Shown: positions 51,322 to 55,761 of the stretch, piece by piece | How the letters are laid out: each line of letters opens with the position of its first letter | Position numbering within the stretch: the stretch's first letter is position 1 | Assembly: GCF_009193185.1 (NCBI RefSeq) | Contig: NZ_VUKF01000030.1 | Location: 1 to 55,761, forward strand | Reading direction: 5' to 3' | Origin: Georgenia thermotolerans | GTDB lineage: Bacteria > Actinomycetota > Actinomycetes > Actinomycetales > Actinomycetaceae | DNA: 55,761 bases | Position numbers and translations under genes: made by a program | The notes under the pieces: model-generated | What the model saw: only the letters and a program-made list of their open reading frames with translations | What the model was told of the DNA's origin: nothing | Databases searched by the model: none

Positions 51322-53105
51322 GCAAGAAGGACCTGACGACCCGGAGGGCCTATGCCGGGATGACCGCCGAGGAGGCGGACAGGGCCCACCACGAGCACCG
51401 GCAGATCCTCAAGGTGCTCACCGGCCTGCTGCTGGCGATGTTCGTCGGCAACCTCTCCGCCACGATCGTCGGCAACGCGCTGCCGGTGATCGTCGGGGAG
51501 ATCGGCGGCACGCAGCAGCAGTACACCTGGATCATCACCTCGACGATCCTCGCCTCGACGGCGATCACGCCCATCGCGGGGAAGCTGGCCGACCTCTTCG
51601 ACAAGAAGAAGCTGCTGCTGGCCTCGATGGTCGTCTTCATCGGCGGGTCGATCCTCGCCGGGCTCTCCACCTCGGCCGGGATGCTCATCGGCGTCCGCGT
51701 GCTCCAGGGCATCGGCATGGGGGCCAACATGGTCCTCACGCAGATCATCATCGCGACGATCATCCCGCCGCGGCAGCGCGGTCGGTACAACGGCTACATG
51801 GGTGCCGTGATCGCCGTCGCCACGGTGTCGGGCCCCCTCGCCGGTGGCCTCATCGTCGACGTCCCGTGGCTCGGCTGGCGCTGGTGCTTCTGGGCGACGG
51901 TACCCTTCATGCTCGCGGCCATCGCCGTCGTGGTGCGGAACCTGCACGTGCCCGGCACCGGACGGCCGGGTGCCAAGGTCGACTACCTCGGCGCGGTGCT
52001 CATCTCCCTCTCCGCCACCCTGCTGCTCATCTGGGTCTCCTTCGCCAACCACGAGTTCGCCTGGGTCTCCTGGCAGACCGGCGTCATGCTCGGGGCCTCG
52101 GCCATCGCCGCCGTGCTGTTCGTCATCGTCGAGCAGCGCGTCAGCGAGCCGGTGGTCCCGCTGCGGATCCTCTCGGACCGGACGACGGCGCTCGCGATCG
52201 TCGCCAGCCTCGCGGTGGGCACGGCGCTGTTCGGCGCCAACGTCTTCCTCGGCCAGTACTTCCAGATCGGCCGCGGGTACTCCCCGACGATCGCCGGCTG
52301 GCTGGGCCTGCCGCTCATGTTCGGGCTGCTCATCTCCTCGACGGTCGCCGGCCGGTGGGTCACCGCGAGCGGCCGGTGGAAGCCGTACGTCGTCGGCGGC
52401 GTGGCCCTGCTGGCCGCCGGCATGGGCCTCATGGCGACCGTGGGGGCGGACACCAGCCTGGTGCTGATCGGGCTGTTCCTCCTCATCGCCGGCCTGGGCC
52501 TCGGCGCGTCCATGCAGAACCTGGTCCTGGCCGTGCAGAACAGCATCTCGCTGGGCAACGTCGGCGCGGCGACCTCCACGGTGACCTTCTTCCGGTCCCT
52601 CGGCGGCGCCGTCGGCATCCAGCTGCTCGGTGCGGTGTACGCCCAGCAGGTCACCTCACTGACCCGCACGCGGCTCGCCGCGCAGGGGGTGGACGTGACG
52701 GGGATGGACAGCTCGACCTCGTCGCTGGACCTCAGCCAGCTGCCGGCGGGGATCGCCGACATCATCCACAGCGCCTACGGCGACGGCATCGGCCTGGTCT
52801 TCGGCATCGCAGCGATCATCTCGGCGATCGCCCTGGTGGCCGTGCTGTTCATGAAGGGCAGCGAGCTGCGCAACACGTGGGAGGTCCCGGCCCGCAGCCA
52901 GAAGATCATCGAGGAGGTGGCCGGGCAGCCGGAGCAGCCGGGCGCGCTCAGCGCCGCCGCGGCGGCCTCCGTGGACGCCACCGTGCCGGCCCCGCCCGCT
53001 GGGGTGTCGGTCGGCGCGTCCGGCGGTGCGCGCGTCCCGCGCGGTGGCGCCGGCGAGGCGGACGGGCTCGGCGACGCCGTCGGGCGCCGGGAGTCGCGCG
53101 GCTGA
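51318..53105 (+). CDS. DHA2-type MFS multidrug exporter (14 TM)
   Basis: 595 aa from TTG 51318, which overlaps the marR stop and has AAGGAG 5 nt upstream. It has about 14 TM helices; motif A is PIAGKLADLFDKKKLLLAS and motif C VIAVATVSGPLAGGLIVD, as in EmrB/QacA exporters. A conserved Asp lies in the first part of TM segment loops. The last 80 residues are a long Ala/Pro/Gly-rich cytoplasmic tail. Substrate unknown; the pairing with marR is typical of inducible efflux. Confidence 0.93.
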   Translation: MSKKDLTTRRAYAGMTAEEADRAHHEHRQILKVLTGLLLAMFVGNLSATIVGNALPVIVGEIGGTQQQYTWIITSTILASTAITPIAGKLADLFDKKKLLLASMVVFIGGSILAGLSTSAGMLIGVRVLQGIGMGANMVLTQIIIATIIPPRQRGRYNGYMGAVIAVATVSGPLAGGLIVDVPWLGWRWCFWATVPFMLAAIAVVVRNLHVPGTGRPGAKVDYLGAVLISLSATLLLIWVSFANHEFAWVSWQTGVMLGASAIAAVLFVIVEQRVSEPVVPLRILSDRTTALAIVASLAVGTALFGANVFLGQYFQIGRGYSPTIAGWLGLPLMFGLLISSTVAGRWVTASGRWKPYVVGGVALLAAGMGLMATVGADTSLVLIGLFLLIAGLGLGASMQNLVLAVQNSISLGNVGAATSTVTFFRSLGGAVGIQLLGAVYAQQVTSLTRTRLAAQGVDVTGMDSSTSSLDLSQLPAGIADIIHSAYGDGIGLVFGIAAIISAIALVAVLFMKGSELRNTWEVPARSQKIIEEVAGQPEQPGALSAAAAASVDATVPAPPAGVSVGASGGARVPRGGAGEADGLGDAVGRRESRG

Positions 53106-53118
53106 CGACCCGTCACGA

Positions 53119-53157
53119 CCACGAGGGCAGCACACCGCCGGTGTGCTGCCCTCGTGG
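53119..53157. terminator. bidirectional hairpin terminator
   Basis: A perfect 18-bp stem, CCACGAGGGCAGCACACC and its complement, with a 3-nt loop, between the convergent MFS and hydrolase genes. No T-tract. Confidence 0.75.
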
Positions 53158-53167
53158 CATGGGGCCG

Positions 53168-54373
53168 TTACGCCGTCGGTCCTGCCGGCGGCTCCGCCGT
53201 CCGCCCCTCTGACCGCTCTGCCGTCCGCCCGGCTGGCTGCTCCGCCGTCCGCCCCTCTGACCGCTCTGCCGTCCGCCCGGCTGGCTGCTCCGCCGTCCGC
53301 CGCGCCGTCTGCTCGTCGAGCCGCAGCCCCGCCCACTCCACCGCACCGCGCGTGTAGTACTCCCGTGACGTCCCCGGGGACAGCGCGAGGTCGTGCACGC
53401 CGCCGGGCACCTGCATGATCGTCACGTCGGGGCCGAGCAACGGGGCACGGTGCAGCATCTGCTCGACGCTGAGCACGACGTCGGTGGTGCTCAGCTCCGC
53501 CGGCCCCGGGTCACGCGGGTGGCCGGAGCGCGTCGAGCAGCACAGCAGCACCGGTTCCTGGATGTCGAGGCCGCGGGCGACCTCGGCATGCGCCCGGCGG
53601 ACGGCGCGGATGAATCCCGCGCGCACCGGGAAGCCGGCGAGCGGCTTGAGCGTGAGGTCGTAGGTCCACTCCCCGCCGCTGTCGGCGTGGAGGTAGCTGC
53701 CGTACGCGTCGCCGAGCTTGCCGACCGGGAGGCTGGGCAGCCACGTGCCCAGCCGGTCGAGGAGGGCAGTGCCCACCGTGCGCTCGAGCCAGCTGCGGTT
53801 GAGGTCCAGCCAGGGGGAGTTGAGCACGACGACGTCGACCGACCCGGGGTGGTCCGCCGCCCACAGCACCGCCTGCAGGCCACCGGTCGAGTGGCCCAGC
53901 AGGACCACCTGCCGCGCCCCGGCGGCTCTGATGAGGTCGAGCGCCGCCTGGATCTCCTCGTCGTGGACGCGCAGGTCCCGGACGTCGTCAGGGCGCGGAT
54001 GGCCGTTGGTCGAGCGGCCCGCCCGGCGCATGTCCAGCGCGTAGAAGTCGTAGCCGGCGTCGATCCACGCCTGGGCGTGCTGGGCCTGGAAGAAGTAGTC
54101 GACGAACCCGGACAGGTAGAGCACCGCGCGTTCCCGGTGTCCCGCGTCGTCGTGGTGGACCAGGGTGGCCACGTCTGGCGCGCTGGACTCCTCCCCGCCG
54201 TCGGTGAGGCGGCCGAGCGGGATCGTGCGGGCCGCCCAGGGCGGGCCGAGGATGTCTTGGCGGGGCTCGAGGTCCGGCGGCGGGGCGTCTCGGCCTGGGA
54301 TGTCTCCTGTCGGGACGTCGTGCGAGGGAGCCTGGCCCGTGGCGTCATCAGAGGCGCTCATGGAGGCGATCAT
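53168..54373 (-). CDS. alpha/beta hydrolase (serine aminopeptidase S33/lipase-like)
   Basis: 401 aa. Nucleophile elbow VVLLGHSTGGLQAVLWAADH (Ser in GHSTGG), oxyanion region RAVLYLSGFVDYFFQAQHAQ, late His in MQVPGGVHDLALSP, Asp candidates in VVLSVEQML. The first 40 residues are a disordered leader, and the last 45 are two 16-residue repeats (QPAGRTAERSEGRTAE) from 48-nt units. It is probably cytosolic, and its substrate may be an ester, monoacylglycerol or peptide. The start is ATG 54373; the next Met (54361) is possible. Confidence 0.87.
   Translation of the reverse strand: MIASMSASDDATGQAPSHDVPTGDIPGRDAPPPDLEPRQDILGPPWAARTIPLGRLTDGGEESSAPDVATLVHHDDAGHRERAVLYLSGFVDYFFQAQHAQAWIDAGYDFYALDMRRAGRSTNGHPRPDDVRDLRVHDEEIQAALDLIRAAGARQVVLLGHSTGGLQAVLWAADHPGSVDVVVLNSPWLDLNRSWLERTVGTALLDRLGTWLPSLPVGKLGDAYGSYLHADSGGEWTYDLTLKPLAGFPVRAGFIRAVRRAHAEVARGLDIQEPVLLCCSTRSGHPRDPGPAELSTTDVVLSVEQMLHRAPLLGPDVTIMQVPGGVHDLALSPGTSREYYTRGAVEWAGLRLDEQTARRTAEQPAGRTAERSEGRTAEQPAGRTAERSEGRTAEPPAGPTA
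53191..53301 (-). repeat. 48-bp in-frame tandem repeats in the hydrolase tail
   Basis: Copies at 53191-53238 and 53239-53286 appear identical, and a 15-nt part of a third follows. They encode 16-residue units rich in Arg/Glu/Ala. Confidence 0.88.
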
Positions 54374-54502
54374 GTCAGCCGCGCGAGCGGGTCCGCTCTT
54401 GATGGCGCACAGCTGTGGGCGCGTGCGCTGCTCTCGCGCACTGCTGTCGCCGGGGTTTCCACAGGCGTCCTAGCCTTCGTGGCCGGTGTCGGGGGGGCGT
54501 TC

Positions 54503-54522
54503 TAGGCTGGACGTATGTTCGA
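54503..54522 (+). promoter_or_regulatory. leaderless promoter with degenerate SOS box at the DUF222 gene
   Basis: -10 box TAGGCT (54503-54508) is 6 nt before ATG 54515. GGAC-GTAT-GTTCGA (54509-54522) keeps the right LexA half-site GTTCGA and a poorer left half; the start codon lies within it. 13E12/DUF222 genes of mycobacteria are known LexA targets with the box at the start codon. Confidence 0.4.
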
Positions 54523-55640
54523 AGAGGAACGTGGTGGGGGCGGCGTGCCGGGCGGGGATGCCGGGGCGTGTTGCGAGGTGGCGGCGGACCGGCGGGTGTG
54601 TGAGCACATGGAGGCGGTCATGGCTCAGGCGCGGGCCGAGGCCGAGGCGGAGGAGGCGGCGGAGCGGGCGGCGGCGCCGGTGCTGGAGGCGCGGGCGGCG
54701 GCGATCGAGGGGGACCGGCACGCCCGGGCGTTGCTGGGGTGGTGGGACGAGGACGAGCTCGCGGCGGCGTTGGCGCGGGAGGAGTGCCCGGAGTCCTTCG
54801 CCCCGACCCCGCCGGTGCCGGTGGCGTCGGTGCCGGGCCCGCCGGGGCGGGCGGGGTGCCTGGCGCAGGACCTGCCGGCGGGGGTGCTGGCGCAGATGGC
54901 GCCGGACGCCCAGCTGGCGGTGGTGCTGGAGGGGGTGGAGGTGGCCGCGTTGGACCCGTTCGCGGCGGTGGAGGTGGTCGCGGCGTTCAAGCGGGTGGAG
55001 GCGTGGGCGGCGGGGCAGGCGGCGCTGGCGGCGGCGGAGCTGGCGCGGATGCCGGCGATGAGCGCCCAGCGGATCATCGCCCCGGGGGTGGGTGAGGAGG
55101 TCAACGGCACGAGCGCGGAGCTGGCGATGCGGTTGGCGACCACCCGGGCCGAGGCGCGGCGGCTGGTGGCGGTGGGGGCGGGGCTGCGGGGGGCGTTCGC
55201 CCAGACGGGGGAGGCGTTGTTGGCCGGGGTGATCGACTGGCGCAAGGCCGCGACGATCGTGTCCACGTTGGGGCCGGTGGCCGATGAGGTGGCCTGGTCG
55301 GTCCAGCACGACGTGCTGGCGGGGGCGGCGGGGCGCACGCACAACCAGATCGGCCGGGACCTGGCCCGCGAGCTGGTCAAGGTCGATCCGGAGGAGGCCG
55401 CGGCCCGTCACGCGCGGGCGGTGCGGGGTCAGCACGTGACCCATCCGCGGGCGTTGGCCGACGGGATGGCGTCGATGTACATCGTGGCCGGGGCCGAGGA
55501 CGCGGTGCCCTTCGATCTGTTGTTGACCAACGCGGCGCGGGCGGCGCGGGCGGACGGGGACTCCCGCAGCGTGGAGGCGCTGCGCGCCGAGGCGCTGTTC
55601 GCCCTGGCCACCGGGGCGCTGCATACCGGGGTCGGGGCCT
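54515..55640 (+). pseudogene. DUF222 (13E12-repeat) HNH-endonuclease-type protein, 3'-truncated by an IS
   Basis: About 375 residues remain. After a disordered Ala/Glu-rich N-terminus comes the DUF222 domain: LEGVEVAALDPFAAVEVVAA, AELAMRLATTRAEARRLVAV, LLAGVIDWRKAATIVSTLGP, ARELVKVDPEEAAARHARAV and YIVAGAEDAVPFDLLLTNAA. The frame runs on past 55640 into insertion-sequence DNA (about 18 foreign residues to a stop at 55696), so the C-terminal HNH nuclease domain is lost. Homologues are multicopy in Micrococcales and mycobacteria, with unknown function. Confidence 0.85.
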
Positions 55641-55761
55641 GTCAATTCTTCTGTGTAGGACGGGTTGTATCGGTTTTAGTTGATGTGTCCGGCTAGGCGG
55701 TCGGGGTAGAGCAGTTCGAGGTGGTTGAGGGCGGCTTTCCAGCCGTCGGTGGGGGCGCCTT
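55640..55761 (-). mobile_element. IS256-like insertion sequence (partial, runs off the right edge)
   Basis: From about 55640 the sequence becomes AT-richer (TGTCAATTCTTCTGTGTAGG) and matches the style of IS256-family termini. On the minus strand it contains the 3' end of a transposase. The insertion broke the DUF222 gene. The family rests on the transposase tail and terminal style. Confidence 0.6.
55676..55761 (-). CDS. IS256/Mutator-like transposase, C-terminus (partial)
   Basis: 27 residues are visible: GAPTDGWKAALNHLELLYPD, then RLAGHIN and TAA. The W-K-x-A-L-N...FP-x-R pattern is that of the C-terminal end of Mutator-type transposases. The catalytic part lies outside the window. Confidence 0.6.
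   Translation of the reverse strand, partial: GAPTDGWKAALNHLELLYPDRLAGHIN

Noticed and set aside
1-55761. CRISPR array
   Set aside because: All tandem repeats found are in-frame coding repeats or short GC-rich units without unique spacers; no cas genes.

Overview
The window is very GC-rich (well above 70% by eye) and reads as an Actinomycetota chromosome, most likely Micrococcales (inference). The signs are TANNNT -10 boxes placed 6-7 nt before start codons (leaderless genes), a perfect actinobacterial-type LexA box, a DUF222/13E12-type gene, an actinobacterial gas-vesicle gene set and a MoeZ-type MoeB-rhodanese. Most coding regions are tightly packed, with 1-8 nt overlaps inside operons.

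Layout. 1-2608 looks like the end of an integrated element: an IS21-like end inserted in an IS3-family transposase, an orphan gene, and a 3' fragment of a tRNA-Ser that looks like an attachment-site scar. 2697-6772 holds a DUF2784 membrane protein, a GT4 glycosyltransferase and a glycogen-debranching-type glycosidase. 7057-7145 is tRNA-Ser(GCT). 7445-14412 is one gas-vesicle operon: a GvpY-like protein, an SRPBCC protein, then gvpA, F, G, O, J, S-like, K and L. It has no gvpN. Two GvpA-family paralogues carry extra domains, a zinc ribbon and a tandem PH/GRAM-like module. tRNA-Arg(ACG) follows, with its own promoter and terminator.

14706-27048 is mixed: a tautomerase, a 48-aa acidic peptide coupled to an uncharacterised Cys-rich protein, a large MalT/LAL-type LuxR regulator next to a small protein/DUF4386/MDR operon, a DUF2231 protein, a LexA-box-controlled leaderless 82-aa gene, a coiled-coil protein, a maleylacetate-reductase-like enzyme, RNase Z, a second LuxR regulator and a DUF488 protein.

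27055-49312 is dominated by molybdenum and nitrate respiration. A molybdate uptake operon (TOBE regulator, modA, fused modBC) is followed by an ABC/FtsX exporter pair. Next come narK-narGHJI, a membrane protein, a NarL-type two-component pair ending in a moaB/mog gene, a methyltransferase, then moeA-moaC-mobA and moeZ. Uptake, cofactor assembly and the main molybdoenzyme therefore sit within about 22 kb. moaA, moaD and moaE are not here.

49466-55761 holds an F420-type (Ddn) reductase, a DinB-family protein, a MarR regulator with a TTG-start 14-TM MFS exporter, an alpha/beta hydrolase with a repeat tail, and a DUF222 gene broken by an IS256-like element that runs off the right edge.
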